The notes: a model not told the origin generated them from the sequence alone. A DNA stretch of 50,201 nt from Methylibium rhizosphaerae (GCF_006386545.1 NZ_SWAR01000039.1:1-50201), one strand, 5' to 3'. Shown: positions 10,367 through 21,468, counted from the first letter of the stretch. Made by a program: numbers and translations.

Positions 10367-11068
10367 TCAGATCGACATGCGCTGGCGCACGCCGTCGGCT
10401 TCCATGTCGGCGCCGCGGCCGCGCATCACGATCTCGCCGCGCTCCATCACGAGGTACTGGTCGGCCAGCTCGGCGGCGAAGTCGTAGAACTGCTCCACCA
10501 GCACGATGGCCATGGTCTTGCGCTCGGCCAGGCGCCGGATCACGCGGCCGATGTCCTTGATGATCGACGGCTGGATGCCTTCGGTGGGCTCGTCGAGGAT
10601 GAGCAGCCTGGGGCCGGCGGCCAGCGCGCGGGCGATGGCCAGCTGCTGCTGCTGCCCGCCGGAAAGGTCGCCGCCGCGCCGGCCGGTCATCTGCTTGAGC
10701 ACAGGAAAGAGCTCGTACAGCTCGGCCGGGACCGGCGTGCCGCCCGGCTTGCTGGCCAGCCCCATGCGCAGGTTCTCCTCGACGGTGAGCCGGCCGAAGA
10801 TCTCGCGGCCCTGCGGCACGTAGCCCACGCCCAGGCGCACCCGTTCGTAGGGCGTGAGCTTGTGGATCTCGCGGCCGTCGAGCTGGATGGAGCCGGTCTT
10901 GATGGGCACGAGCCCCATGAGGCTCTTGAGCAGCGTGGTCTTGCCCACGCCGTTGCGGCCCAGCACCACCGTCACCTCGCCAAGCCTCGCCTCGAAGCCG
11001 AGGTTGCGCAGGATGTGGCTGCCGCCGTAGTACTGGTTGACGCCTTCGAGCTTGAGCATTCGCGTCAC
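10367..11068 (-). CDS. urtE: Urea ABC transporter ATP-binding subunit UrtE
   Basis: This is a 233-residue LivF-type ATPase, one of two that power urea import at the inner membrane. It has Walker A GRNGVGKTT, the UrtE-typical QYYGGSHILRNL and YVPQGREIFGRLTVEENL, signature LSGGQQQQLAIARAL, Walker B LLILDEPTEGIQPSI and an EQFYDFA switch region. TEGIQPSII instead of the plain LivF TEGLAP sequence marks the urea type. It is the last gene of urtABCDE and slightly overlaps the end of urtD. Two ATGs three codons apart are possible starts (11068 or 11059). Confidence 0.96.
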   Translation of the reverse strand: MTRMLKLEGVNQYYGGSHILRNLGFEARLGEVTVVLGRNGVGKTTLLKSLMGLVPIKTGSIQLDGREIHKLTPYERVRLGVGYVPQGREIFGRLTVEENLRMGLASKPGGTPVPAELYELFPVLKQMTGRRGGDLSGGQQQQLAIARALAAGPRLLILDEPTEGIQPSIIKDIGRVIRRLAERKTMAIVLVEQFYDFAAELADQYLVMERGEIVMRGRGADMEADGVRQRMSI

Positions 11069-11949
11069 CTTCCGAGATAGACCTCGACGACCTTGTCGTT
11101 CGCCTGCACCTCCGCCAGCGAACCTTCGGCCAGCACGCTGCCCTCGTGCAGCACCGTCACCTTCTTCTTGGGGTTGTCACGCGTGAGTTCGTGGATGAAC
11201 TTCATGTCGTGTTCCACCACCACCAGCGAATGTTCGCCTTCGAGCGAGAGGAACAGCTCGGCGGTTCGCTCGGTTTCCTCATCGGTCATGCCGGCCACGG
11301 GTTCATCGAGCAGCAGCAGCCGGGGGTCCTGCATCAGCAGCATGCCGATCTCGAGCCACTGCTTCTGCCCGTGCGACAGCAATCCGGCGGTGCGCTCGGC
11401 CTGGTCCTTCAGGTGGATGAGCGTGAGCACCTCGCCAATGCGGTCGAGCTGCGCGCCCGACAGCCGCGAGAACACCGAGGCTCGAACGCGGCGGTCGGCC
11501 TTGAGCGCCAGCTCGAGGTTCTCGAACACGGTGAGGTGCTCGAACACGCTGGGCTTCTGGAACTTGCGGCCGATGCCGGCGCGCGCGACTTCGCTTTCGC
11601 GCAGGCGCAGCAGGTCGATGGTGGAGCCGAAGTGGGCGCGCCCGGCATCGGGCCGGGTCTTGCCGGTGATCACGTCCATCATCGTGGTCTTGCCCGCGCC
11701 GTTGGGGCCGATGATGCAGCGCAGCTCGCCCGCGTCGATGCTCAGCGACAGCGCATCGAGCGCCTTGAAGCCGTCGAAGCTGACCGTGATGTCGTCGAGG
11801 TAGAGGATGGCCCCGTGGGTGAGGTCGAGTTCGCCCGGCTGCACCACCCGGCCATAGCTGGCCGTGCGACCGCCGGAGAAACGCTCCTGCTCGCGCTCGA
11901 CATAGGCCTGGCGCACCCGCGCGCCGGCTTCCAGCAGTTCGGGCGTCAT
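11065..11949 (-). CDS. urtD: Urea ABC transporter ATP-binding subunit UrtD
   Basis: This 294-residue LivG-type ATPase has Walker A GPNGAGKTT, the segment GIGRKFQKPSVFEHLTVFENLELAL, signature LSHGQKQWLEIGMLL, Walker B LLLLDEPVAGMTDEET and the VVVEHDMKFI switch. LSHGQKQWLEIG and MTDEE are typical of UrtD. The N-terminal extension of about 50 residues before the ATPase fold is normal for the subunit. The start at 11949 overlaps the urtC stop (ATGA), and the end overlaps urtE by four bases. With UrtE it drives urea import. Confidence 0.96.
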   Translation of the reverse strand: MTPELLEAGARVRQAYVEREQERFSGGRTASYGRVVQPGELDLTHGAILYLDDITVSFDGFKALDALSLSIDAGELRCIIGPNGAGKTTMMDVITGKTRPDAGRAHFGSTIDLLRLRESEVARAGIGRKFQKPSVFEHLTVFENLELALKADRRVRASVFSRLSGAQLDRIGEVLTLIHLKDQAERTAGLLSHGQKQWLEIGMLLMQDPRLLLLDEPVAGMTDEETERTAELFLSLEGEHSLVVVEHDMKFIHELTRDNPKKKVTVLHEGSVLAEGSLAEVQANDKVVEVYLGR

Positions 11950-13088
11950 GCGCGCTCCTCCTTGCCGGCCTTGCCCAGCAGCCGCTTCACGCCGCCCACG
12001 ATGCCGTCGGGCAGGAACAGCGTCACGGCGATGAAGAGCGCGCCCAGGAAGTACAGCCAGAACTCCGGGAAGGCCTGGGTGAACCAGCTCTTGGCGCCAT
12101 TGACGAAAAACGCGCCGACGATGGGCCCGATGAGGGTGGCGCGGCCGCCCACGGCCGTCCAGATGGCGATCTCGATGCCGGCGGCCGGCGACATCTCGCC
12201 CGGGTTGATGATGCCCACCTGCGGCACGTACAGGGCGCCTGCAATGCCGCACATCACGGCCGAGAGCGTCCAGATCGCGAGCTTGTACCAGAGGGTGTCG
12301 TAGCCGCAGAACAGCACCCGGTTCTCGGCATCGCGCACCGCCTGCAGCACCCGTCCGAACCGGGTGTTCACCAGCCAGCGCGCCAGCAGGTAGAAGCCCA
12401 CCAGCGTGAGCCCGGTGATGACGAACAGCGCCATGCGGGTGGTGGGCAGCGTGATGGTGATGCCAAGGAGGCGCTTGAAGTCGGTGAAGCCGTTGTTGCC
12501 GCCGAAGCCGGTTTCGTTGCGGAAGAACAGCAGCATCGCGGCGTAGGTGAGCGCCTGGGTGATGATCGAGAAGTACACGCCCTTGATGCGCGAGCGGAAG
12601 GCGAAGTAGCCGAACACGAAGGCCAGCAGCCCCGGCACGGCGACCACGAAGAACAGCTGCGCGATGAAGGAGTCGCTGAAGGTCCAGTGCCAGGGCAGCG
12701 CCTTCCAGTCGAGGAAGACCATGAAGTCCGGCAGGTCCGACTGGTAGTTGCCGTCGCGGCCGATCTGGCGCATGAGGTACATGCCCATGGCATAGCCGCC
12801 CAGCGCGAAGAACAGGCCGTGGCCGAGCGACAGGATGCCGGTGTAGCCCCAGATCAGGTCCATGGCCAGCGCGCAGATGGCGTAGCACATGATCTTGCCG
12901 ATGAGGGACACGGCGTAGTCGCTGAGGTGGAAGGCGCTCTGCTGGGGCACCAGCAGGTTCAGCACCGGCGCGGCAATGGTGATCGCGATGACGGCCGCCA
13001 TGACGGCGCTCCAGCCTTTGGGGCCGAGGAGGCTCTTGAGCGGTGGTGCCGTGGGTGGCAGCGTGGGGGAAGGGAGGACTGCGCTCAT
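11946..13088 (-). CDS. urtC: Urea ABC transporter permease UrtC
   Basis: This 380-residue LivM-type permease is one of the two inner-membrane subunits of the urea importer. It has about ten hydrophobic segments, the family blocks MDLIWGYTGILSLGHGLFFALGGYAMGMYL and GVYFSIITQALTYAAMLLFFRNETGFGGNNGFTDFK, the ABC-docking loop RFGRVLQAVRDAENRVLFCGYD and NPGEMSPAAGIEIAIWTAVGGRATLIGP. The start at 13088 is chosen because upstream residues come from the repeat element. The Shine-Dalgarno sequence is weak. The usual tight urtB-urtC spacing is broken here by a large inverted repeat of about 0.7 kb. Confidence 0.96.
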   Translation of the reverse strand: MSAVLPSPTLPPTAPPLKSLLGPKGWSAVMAAVIAITIAAPVLNLLVPQQSAFHLSDYAVSLIGKIMCYAICALAMDLIWGYTGILSLGHGLFFALGGYAMGMYLMRQIGRDGNYQSDLPDFMVFLDWKALPWHWTFSDSFIAQLFFVVAVPGLLAFVFGYFAFRSRIKGVYFSIITQALTYAAMLLFFRNETGFGGNNGFTDFKRLLGITITLPTTRMALFVITGLTLVGFYLLARWLVNTRFGRVLQAVRDAENRVLFCGYDTLWYKLAIWTLSAVMCGIAGALYVPQVGIINPGEMSPAAGIEIAIWTAVGGRATLIGPIVGAFFVNGAKSWFTQAFPEFWLYFLGALFIAVTLFLPDGIVGGVKRLLGKAGKEERA

Positions 13089-13875
13089 AGGGTCGCCTTG
13101 TTTTCGCCCCTGCGGGACGATGCGGCCTGCCGGCCTTGGTCGGGGGTCCGTCCCGACAGCCGGGTCCCTTTTCTTTGCGTGCCCAAAGAAAAGGAACCAA
13201 AAGAAAGGGCACCCTGCTGTGCTCGGTCCGCCCTGAACGGGCGGACTTCCCTGCGAGGCTGGTGACATGAGGGCGGGCAAAGAACTCGCCCTGCGGGCTC
13301 AAACAGCTTTGCCCGACCCGCTTCGCGGGCGACCCTCATGCCACTTCGCCTCGCAGGCGGCACAGAAGGGGACCCAAAGGCCAGTTCGACAAGCCGGCTC
13401 AGGGCCGGCCGTCTTGCGCAGGCTTTCCTGTTCGGGAACTCTTCGTTAGGCCTGAGGGAGCGAAGCCCAGCGCGCAGCCGCGCGCTCGTTTGGCTCTTCG
13501 AGGTGATCCGATGGAGGCTGTTCGCTACGCCCTCACACTGGCAGCCGGCCCTAGGCCGGCTCGTCCATCCGTTTTTTGGGTCCCCTTCTGTGCCGCCTGC
13601 GCAGCGTCGTGGCATGAGGGTCGCCGCGAAGCGGTCAGGCAAAGCTGTCTGAGCCCCAACGGGGCGAGTTCTTTGCCTGCCCTCATGACACCAGCTGCGC
13701 AGGGAAGTCGGCCCGTTCAGGGCCGACCGTGCACGGCAGGGTGCCCTTTTCTTTGGTGACTTTCTTTTGGGCACGCAAAAGAAAGTTACCCGGCTGTCGG
13801 GACGGACTCCCGACCAAGGCCGAAGGCCGCATCGCCCCACCGGGGCGACAACAACGCGCACAAGGGGCACCCACC
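13089..13875. repeat. Large imperfect inverted repeat between urtB and urtC
   Basis: The 787 bases hold no believable gene. Two copies of the repeat seen at 1-215 face each other: one inverted at about 13128-13320, one direct at about 13630-13835. Outward matching continues inward: GCACAGAAGGGGACCCAAA (from about 13363) pairs with TTTGGGTCCCCTTCTGTGC (about 13575-13594), and GACCCTCATGCCAC pairs with GTGGCATGAGGGTC. The centre, about 13400-13540, is mostly unpaired. Each copy has its own T/A-rich hairpin (13167-13195 and 13759-13786). There is no transposase and no clear target-site duplication. Transcripts of the urt operon must cross it. Confidence 0.85.
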
Positions 13876-15480
13876 TCATGCCTCGGCACTCCGTCCCTTC
13901 ACCGCAAACAACCCCTGCGGCCGCTTCTGGATGAAGGCCACGATGAACAGCAGCACCATGATCTTCGCCAGCACCGCTCCCTGCCAGCCTTCCAGCAGCT
14001 TGTTCACCACACCCAGCCCCAGCGCCGCATACACCGTGCCGGCCAGCTGCCCCACCCCGCCCAGCACCACCACCATGAACGAGTCCACGATGTAGCCCTG
14101 GCCGAGGTCGGACCCCACATTGCCCACCTGCGACAGCGCACAGCCGGCCAGGCCGGCGATGCCGGCGCCCAGTGCGAATGCCAGGGTGTCGACCCTGGCG
14201 GTGTTCACCCCCATGCACGACGCCATCGGCCGGTTCTGCGTCACGCTGCGCACGAACAGGCCCAGCCGGGTGCGGGCGATCAGCAAGGCCATGCCGGCCA
14301 GCACGAGCACCGCGAACACGATGATCGCGATGCGGTTGTAGGGCAGCGTCAGGTTGCTCAACACGTCGACGCCGCCGGACAGCCACGACGGGTTCTCCAC
14401 CTGCACGTTCTGCGCGCCGAACAGCGAGCGCACCGCCTGCTGCAGCACGAGGCTGATGCCCCAGGTGGCGAGCAGCGTTTCCAGCGGGCGCCCGTACAGC
14501 CAGCGGATCACGCTGCGCTCGAGGCCGGCCCCCACCAGCCCGGCCGCCAGGAACGAAGCAGGAATCGCCGCCACGATGTACCAGTCGAACGCGCCGGGCA
14601 GGTAGGCGCGGAACAGGTTCTGCACCACATAGGTCGCGTAGGCGCCGATCATCATCAGCTCGCCATGGGCCATGTTGATGACGCCCATGAGGCCATAGGT
14701 GATGGCCAGCCCCAGCGCCACCAGCAGCAATATCGAGCCGAGGCTCACGCCGGAGAACACCACGCCGGCCCGCTCGCCCCAGGCCAGCCGGGAATTCACC
14801 GCATCGAGCGCACGCTGCAGCTCGGCGCGCACCGCCGGGTCGTCTTCACCGCCCGGCTGCAGCCGCTCCATCAGCAGCACACGGGTACTGGCCTGCGTGC
14901 TGGCACCCAGCGCTCTTGCGGCGTCGATGCGCTTGGCCGCGTCCCCGGCCGTCACCAGCGCAATGGCGCGCAAGGCCTCCAGCTCGGCCCTCAGGCCGGC
15001 ATCCGTCTCGGCAGCCAGCGCCTTGTCGAGCAAGGGCAGCTTCGATTCGTCGATCGCCTCGCGCAGGTCGCGCACCGCGCCACGGCGCGCCTGCACGTCC
15101 GGCGACAGCAGCTTCAGGCCCGCCAGCGCCGCCTCGAGCTCTCGGCGCATGCGGTTGTTGTTGACCACGTCTTCGGCATCGTCGGGCAGCTTCGCCACCG
15201 CGGCGCCGCTCGCGGCATCGGTGACCTCCTCGCCCTTCAAGATGTAGGCACGCTGGCCCGCGACCTTCACCTCGTCGTCGAGCAACGCCTGCACCAGCAC
15301 CGGCAGGCGTTCGTCGGCCGCGGCCACCGCCTTGCCCAGCGCCTCGATACGTTCGTCGCTGTCGCCCCCCGCAATGGCAAAGGCCTGTTCGGGGGTCAGC
15401 GCGTGCGCGGCACAGGACCACCACGCCAACAAAGCAAACAGACCGCGCCTAAACAACACCCACGACATATCCATCCACAC
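13876..15480 (-). CDS. urtB: Urea ABC transporter permease UrtB
   Basis: This 534-residue LivH-type permease has a signal peptide (about residues 1-28, ending SCAAHA) and the periplasmic N-terminal domain of about 200 residues typical of proteobacterial UrtB. The membrane domain starts near GVSLGSILLLVALGLAITYGLMGVINMAHGELMMIGAYATY and includes LLATWGISLVLQQAVRSLFGAQNVQV, VRSVTQNRPMASCMGVNT and the end FIQKRPQGLFAVKGR. Starts at 15480, 15474 or 15468 are all possible. It is separated from urtA by 136 bases that contain a strong hairpin and a second repeat. Confidence 0.95.
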   Translation of the reverse strand: MWMDMSWVLFRRGLFALLAWWSCAAHALTPEQAFAIAGGDSDERIEALGKAVAAADERLPVLVQALLDDEVKVAGQRAYILKGEEVTDAASGAAVAKLPDDAEDVVNNNRMRRELEAALAGLKLLSPDVQARRGAVRDLREAIDESKLPLLDKALAAETDAGLRAELEALRAIALVTAGDAAKRIDAARALGASTQASTRVLLMERLQPGGEDDPAVRAELQRALDAVNSRLAWGERAGVVFSGVSLGSILLLVALGLAITYGLMGVINMAHGELMMIGAYATYVVQNLFRAYLPGAFDWYIVAAIPASFLAAGLVGAGLERSVIRWLYGRPLETLLATWGISLVLQQAVRSLFGAQNVQVENPSWLSGGVDVLSNLTLPYNRIAIIVFAVLVLAGMALLIARTRLGLFVRSVTQNRPMASCMGVNTARVDTLAFALGAGIAGLAGCALSQVGNVGSDLGQGYIVDSFMVVVLGGVGQLAGTVYAALGLGVVNKLLEGWQGAVLAKIMVLLFIVAFIQKRPQGLFAVKGRSAEA

Positions 15481-15502
15481 ACCGGAATTCGCGCCAGCGG
15501 AC

Positions 15503-15527
15503 GGGGCAAGTGCCAGGCACTTGCCCC
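15503..15527 (-). terminator. Hairpin between urtA and urtB
   Basis: GGGGCAAGTGCC and GGCACTTGCCCC form a perfect 12-base dyad around one base. A T-run is not seen, so it is more likely an attenuator or an mRNA 3'-end-protecting stem than a full terminator. Such elements after a binding-protein gene commonly give more binding protein than permease from one operon. Confidence 0.5.
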
Positions 15528-15534
15528 GGATCAG

Positions 15535-15616
15535 AGCGAACGCCGCGGATCCGGCTCCGCCGGTCCGCTGGCGTTGCCCCCTTGAGGGGGAGCGGCGAAG
15601 CCGCTACGGGGGTGGG
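15535..15616. repeat. Intergenic palindromic repeat next to urtA stop
   Basis: An imperfect dyad (AACGCCGCGGATCCGG against CCGGTCCGCTGGCGTT, 15539-15576) is followed by a block from GCCCCCTTGAGGGGG to CGGGGGTGGGC (15576-15616) that contains AGCGGC/GCCGCT. The CCCCCTTGAGGGGG core is a common intergenic repeat in Burkholderiales. It has no coding content. Confidence 0.55.
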
Positions 15617-16897
15617 CTACTTCTTCTCCGGCTCGTCCTTCTTCTTGTCGTTGCCCGGGATGTAGGGGCTCCACGGGTTGGCGCGCACCGGGCCCTTGGT
15701 CTTCCAGACGACGTTGAACTGGCCGTCGGCCTTCACCTCGCCGATGAACACCGGCTTGTGCAGGTGGTGGTTCTTCTCGTCCATCTTGGCGACGAAGCCC
15801 GAGGGCGCCTTGAAGGTCTGGCCGGCCATCGCCGCGATCACCTTGTCGGTGTCGGTGCTCTTGGCCTTCTCGACCGCCTGCTTCCACATGTACACGCCGA
15901 TGTAGGTGGCCTCCATCGGGTCGTTGGTCAGCGGCTTGTCGGCACCCGGCAGCTTCTTGGCCTTGGCGTATTCGGCCCACTTCTTGGTGAAGGCCGAGTT
16001 CTCCGGGTTCTTCAGGCTCATGAAGTAGTTCCAGGCGGCCAGGTGGCCCACCAGCGGCTTGGTGTCCACGCCGCGCAGTTCCTCTTCACCCACCGAGAAG
16101 GCCACCACCGGCACGTCGGTCGCCTTCAGGCCCTGGTTGCCCAGTTCCTTGTAGAACGGCACGTTGGAGTCGCCGTTGATGGTGGAGATCACTGCCGTCT
16201 TCTTGCCTTCGGCCGAGAACTTCTTGATCTTGGCGATGATGGTCTGGTAGTCGCTGTGGCCGAAGGGGGTGTAGTCCTCCATGATGTCGGCGTCGGCCAC
16301 ACCCTTGCTCTTCAGGAAGGCGCGCAGGATCTTGTTGGTGGTGCGCGGGTACACGTAGTCGGTGCCCAGCAGCACGAAGCGCTTGGCGCCGCCGCCGTCC
16401 TTGCTCATCAGGTATTCCACCGCGGGGATGGCCTGCTGGTTGGGCGCGGCACCGGTGTAGAAGACGTTCTTGCTCAGCTCCTCGCCTTCGTACTGCACCG
16501 GGTAGAACAGCAGGCCGTTGAGCTCCTCATATACCGGCAGCACCGACTTGCGGCTCACGCTGGTCCAGCAGCCGAAGGTCACTGCCACCTTGTCCTGGCT
16601 GATCAGCTGCTTGGCCTTTTCGGCGAACAGCGGCCAGTTGGAGGCCGGGTCCACCACCACCGGTTCGAGCTTCTTGCCCAGCACGCCGCCCTTGGCGTTG
16701 ATCTCGTCGATGGCCATCAGCACCGTGTCCTTCAACACGGTCTCGGAGATGGCCATGGTGCCCGACAGCGAGTGCAGCACGCCCACCTTGATGGTGTCGG
16801 CGGCCTGCGCCTGCAGCGAGAAGCCGAGGGCGGTGACGCCCAGCGCGACGGCGCCGAGCGCATGGGTGAAGGTACGACGGGTGGCTGTGTGTTTCAC
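15617..16897 (-). CDS. urtA: Urea ABC transporter substrate-binding protein UrtA
   Basis: This 426-residue periplasmic urea-binding protein has an N-terminus (RRTFTHALGAVALG…LQAQA) that resembles a twin-arginine-type leader with an AQA cleavage end. The mature part shows KVGVLHSLSGTMAISET, AIDEINAKGGVLGKKLEPVVVDPASNWPLFAEKAKQLI, VTFGCWTSVSRKSVLPVYEELNGLLFYPVQYEGEE, FYTGAAPNQQAIPAVEYL and NGDSNVPFYKEL. These are specific to UrtA rather than amino-acid-binding relatives. It is the first gene of the operon, and its promoter shares a motif with that of ureA. Confidence 0.97.
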   Translation of the reverse strand: MKHTATRRTFTHALGAVALGVTALGFSLQAQAADTIKVGVLHSLSGTMAISETVLKDTVLMAIDEINAKGGVLGKKLEPVVVDPASNWPLFAEKAKQLISQDKVAVTFGCWTSVSRKSVLPVYEELNGLLFYPVQYEGEELSKNVFYTGAAPNQQAIPAVEYLMSKDGGGAKRFVLLGTDYVYPRTTNKILRAFLKSKGVADADIMEDYTPFGHSDYQTIIAKIKKFSAEGKKTAVISTINGDSNVPFYKELGNQGLKATDVPVVAFSVGEEELRGVDTKPLVGHLAAWNYFMSLKNPENSAFTKKWAEYAKAKKLPGADKPLTNDPMEATYIGVYMWKQAVEKAKSTDTDKVIAAMAGQTFKAPSGFVAKMDEKNHHLHKPVFIGEVKADGQFNVVWKTKGPVRANPWSPYIPGNDKKKDEPEKK

Positions 16898-16936
16898 GGA
16901 AGGTGCTCCTTGATCTGGGTCCGACGGGACACACGC

Positions 16937-16981
16937 AGGTTAGGCAAGGCCCCTTCGACGGCCAATACGCCACTTGGCGTA
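16937..16981 (-). promoter_or_regulatory. urtA promoter with inverted-repeat operator
   Basis: On the minus strand a perfect dyad TACGCCAAGTGGCGTA (16981-16966) is followed by TTGGCC (16965-16960), a 17-base spacer and TAACCT (16942-16937). These are candidate -35 and -10 boxes. The urtA start is 40 bases on. The ureA promoter at 47433-47476 has the same order and spacing and an almost identical TTGCCTAA context at the -10. A dyad just upstream of the -35 is a usual place for a LuxR/FixJ-type response regulator to activate. Confidence 0.65.
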
Positions 16982-17296
16982 GGCGCCGCCAGCGCCCGCC
17001 GGGCTTCGTGGCGCTTCTGCGAGAGCACCAGCATCCGGCCATAGGTGACGGGAACAGCAACAGCAACGGCAACGGCAACGTGACGGTTCATGGCGGCGCT
17101 CACCTGGCGGGTCTTCGATGGCTGCCAGCATCGGCGCCGTTGGTGTCGCTTGCGTTTCCGGCTTGTATGGCGGGCGTTGCAGATGTAGTGCGGCCGCCCT
17201 TGTCGCAGGCCGCCGCGGTGCTTATCGTTCGCTGGCCTGTCCAGAGCAGGCAGCGGGGCAAGCACAGAGCACAGAGAAGAGTGAGGGGCGTTCCCG
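16982..17296. other. Spacer between urtA promoter and hybrid kinase gene, with hexamer repeat
   Basis: No gene is supported here. At 17053-17080 four tandem hexamers (AACAGC twice, AACGGC twice) and a partial fifth form a short microsatellite. Repeat number could vary by slippage and alter spacing between the divergent promoters. I see no other strong motif. A GAGGGG ribosome site precedes the kinase start. Confidence 0.5.
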
Positions 17297-19795
<2,499 letters not shown>

Positions 19796-19798
19796 GGA

Positions 19799-21115
19799 TC
19801 AGTCGGCCTGGCCGGCCTCGAATCGACTGGCCTGCGCGAGCATTCCGGAGCGGATCGCCTCCCAGGTAGGTGCCGGGAAGCTGGCGGGCAGCCGGGCCTC
19901 GACTGCCTTCAGCGCTGCCGGAACCCGCTCGACCAGACCCTGCATGGACGCCCACGTCGTCGGGCCGCCCGCCTTGTGCGCCAAGTCCTGCCAATGTCGG
20001 GTCCGGATGCCATGCAGGTCGTAGTGCGGGTTCTTCGAGCGCAGGGCCATGGCGAGCTCCGCCTTGCGCCAGCGGATCCTGTTCGGCGCCTCGCCGACGT
20101 ACGGGAAGATGGACAGCACGTCGTACAGGGGCGTGGCCAGGTATTCGTCGCCGGGCAGCAGGAAGATCGAGTAGTTCTTGGCGTGCCCGTCGGTGGCGGC
20201 CAGCAGCCAGAACGCCAGCTGCACGAGCGCGAAGTACTGGCCATCGTTGCGCTCGTTGCTGCCCTGGAGCAGGCTCAGGCAGGCAGCCATGCCCGGCCCG
20301 CCGTCCTTCTCGTACTTCTGGCCCGGCGCCTTGCCCAGGGCCTGGCAGAAGTCCTCTTGAGGGATGCGTGCGATCCAGCGGCCGCCGTCCTGCCACTCAC
20401 GGTCGAAGCGCGTGACGATGAGGACCTTCTGATCCTCGAACCGACCCATCCGGGTTTCTGCAACGGGCAGGCCCAGCCCGGCCAGGATCTGCGCGCAGAG
20501 CCACTCGTTCTCGACTGAATCGCCGAGGTCGACCCGTCTGGAGCCGCCGACCAGGCCCAAGGGCAGCTTCAGGATGTGGGTGGTGGGCGTGGCACCGTGC
20601 GGGCGCCGCCAGGCGCCGTCGACTTGCAGCAGTGCGGTCTTCTCCTGTGCTCCGGCGATCGAGATGCGAAACAGCTCACGGTCGGCGGCATTGCCCAGCA
20701 CAGCCTCGGAGGGCACCGCGCGCAGCAGTTCGGCCACGTCGGCTTCGGACAGTGCATCGCTGTGCAACCGGTTCCAGCCCGCGGGCTCCGTGCCGACGGG
20801 CAGCAGTTGCACCGCCCCGACGCAATCGCGGCCGATGGCCTCGAGCAGCGAGAAGGCATCGTGCTGCTTGAGCTTGAAGCGCCTGCCGATACGTTCGCGG
20901 ATCCTGTCGTTGTCGGGCAGCAGGTTGTCGAAGTAGTTCTTCACCGCCTGCCCGCGCACATCCATGTTGGCGGTGATGGGCAGCGACAGCGAAAGCGATC
21001 GTCGCTTGGGCGACTCGAGCCACGATGGGTCGTACTCGAAGCGGTGATGGCCGCGGTCGTCGGTCCAGGTGCCGACGAGGTGGCCGTTCATCCATGCGGC
21101 GAGCCTCGAGCTCAC
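19799..21115 (-). CDS. HipA-type serine/threonine kinase toxin
   Basis: This is a 438-residue HipA-fold protein. In known cases it phosphorylates glutamyl-tRNA synthetase or another target and causes dormancy. Marks are the N-terminal subdomain (AAWMNGHLVGTWT…FEYDPSWL, then LSLSLP), PVKN-like VRGQAVKNYFDNLLPDN, the phosphorylated P-loop region RISIAGAQEKTALL, THILKLP, NEWLCAQILAGLGLPVA, VLIVTRFDRE, the catalytic ATDGHAKNYSIFL and metal-binding LYDVLS. All active-site segments look intact. It follows the HipB-like gene with a four-base overlap and ends four bases from the convergent hybrid kinase gene. Confidence 0.93.
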   Translation of the reverse strand: MSSRLAAWMNGHLVGTWTDDRGHHRFEYDPSWLESPKRRSLSLSLPITANMDVRGQAVKNYFDNLLPDNDRIRERIGRRFKLKQHDAFSLLEAIGRDCVGAVQLLPVGTEPAGWNRLHSDALSEADVAELLRAVPSEAVLGNAADRELFRISIAGAQEKTALLQVDGAWRRPHGATPTTHILKLPLGLVGGSRRVDLGDSVENEWLCAQILAGLGLPVAETRMGRFEDQKVLIVTRFDREWQDGGRWIARIPQEDFCQALGKAPGQKYEKDGGPGMAACLSLLQGSNERNDGQYFALVQLAFWLLAATDGHAKNYSIFLLPGDEYLATPLYDVLSIFPYVGEAPNRIRWRKAELAMALRSKNPHYDLHGIRTRHWQDLAHKAGGPTTWASMQGLVERVPAALKAVEARLPASFPAPTWEAIRSGMLAQASRFEAGQAD

Positions 21116-21468
21116 CAGGTCCCCTTGCGGGGAGGGGTGCGAGGGCCTGCCGTGCCGGCGCCCGACCCCTTGGCGGGTTCTGCCGGCTTGGCTTTCTTGC
21201 GTGCCGGCGCGGCGGGCTCCGCGGCACGAGGCTGCGAAGCGCCGGCCGCCGAGATGTCGTCATGGATGGCCAGGGAGGCGTCGAGCGCATGGAGGATGCG
21301 CAGGATCTGCTGCAGGCTGACGGTGCCGGGATTGGCCTCGATTTCTGCGACGCGCGCCTGTGTGACGCCCAGGAGTTGCCCGAGCTGGGCCTGGGTCATG
21401 CCGCGGTTCATGCGCAGGGCCTTGAGGTAGGGCGTGAGCTGGCTGGAGATCTTGAGCGGGTAGATCAC
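21112..21468 (-). CDS. HipB-type antitoxin/repressor (Xre helix-turn-helix)
   Basis: This 118-residue protein has a Cro/CI-type helix-turn-helix at about residues 12-65 (LKALRMNRGMTQAQLGQLLGVTQARVAEIEANPGTVSLQQILRILHAL). A basic, Ala/Pro-rich tail (RKKAKPAEPAKGSG…) follows. I choose the GTG at 21468 because AGGAG lies eight to nine bases upstream and the residues match other HipB proteins from there. Longer in-frame versions would run through the promoter. It neutralises HipA and represses the operon. The long disordered tail is unlike E. coli HipB, whose tail is short. Confidence 0.88.
   Translation of the reverse strand: MIYPLKISSQLTPYLKALRMNRGMTQAQLGQLLGVTQARVAEIEANPGTVSLQQILRILHALDASLAIHDDISAAGASQPRAAEPAAPARKKAKPAEPAKGSGAGTAGPRTPPRKGTW

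Noticed and set aside
13089-13875. CRISPR array or complete insertion sequence
   Set aside because: The repeats are two inverted copies without regular spacers, and no transposase frame is present.
13085-14386. Minus-strand open frame running from urtB into the inverted repeat
   Set aside because: It is out of frame with urtB and made of repeat sequence. No protein family was recognised.
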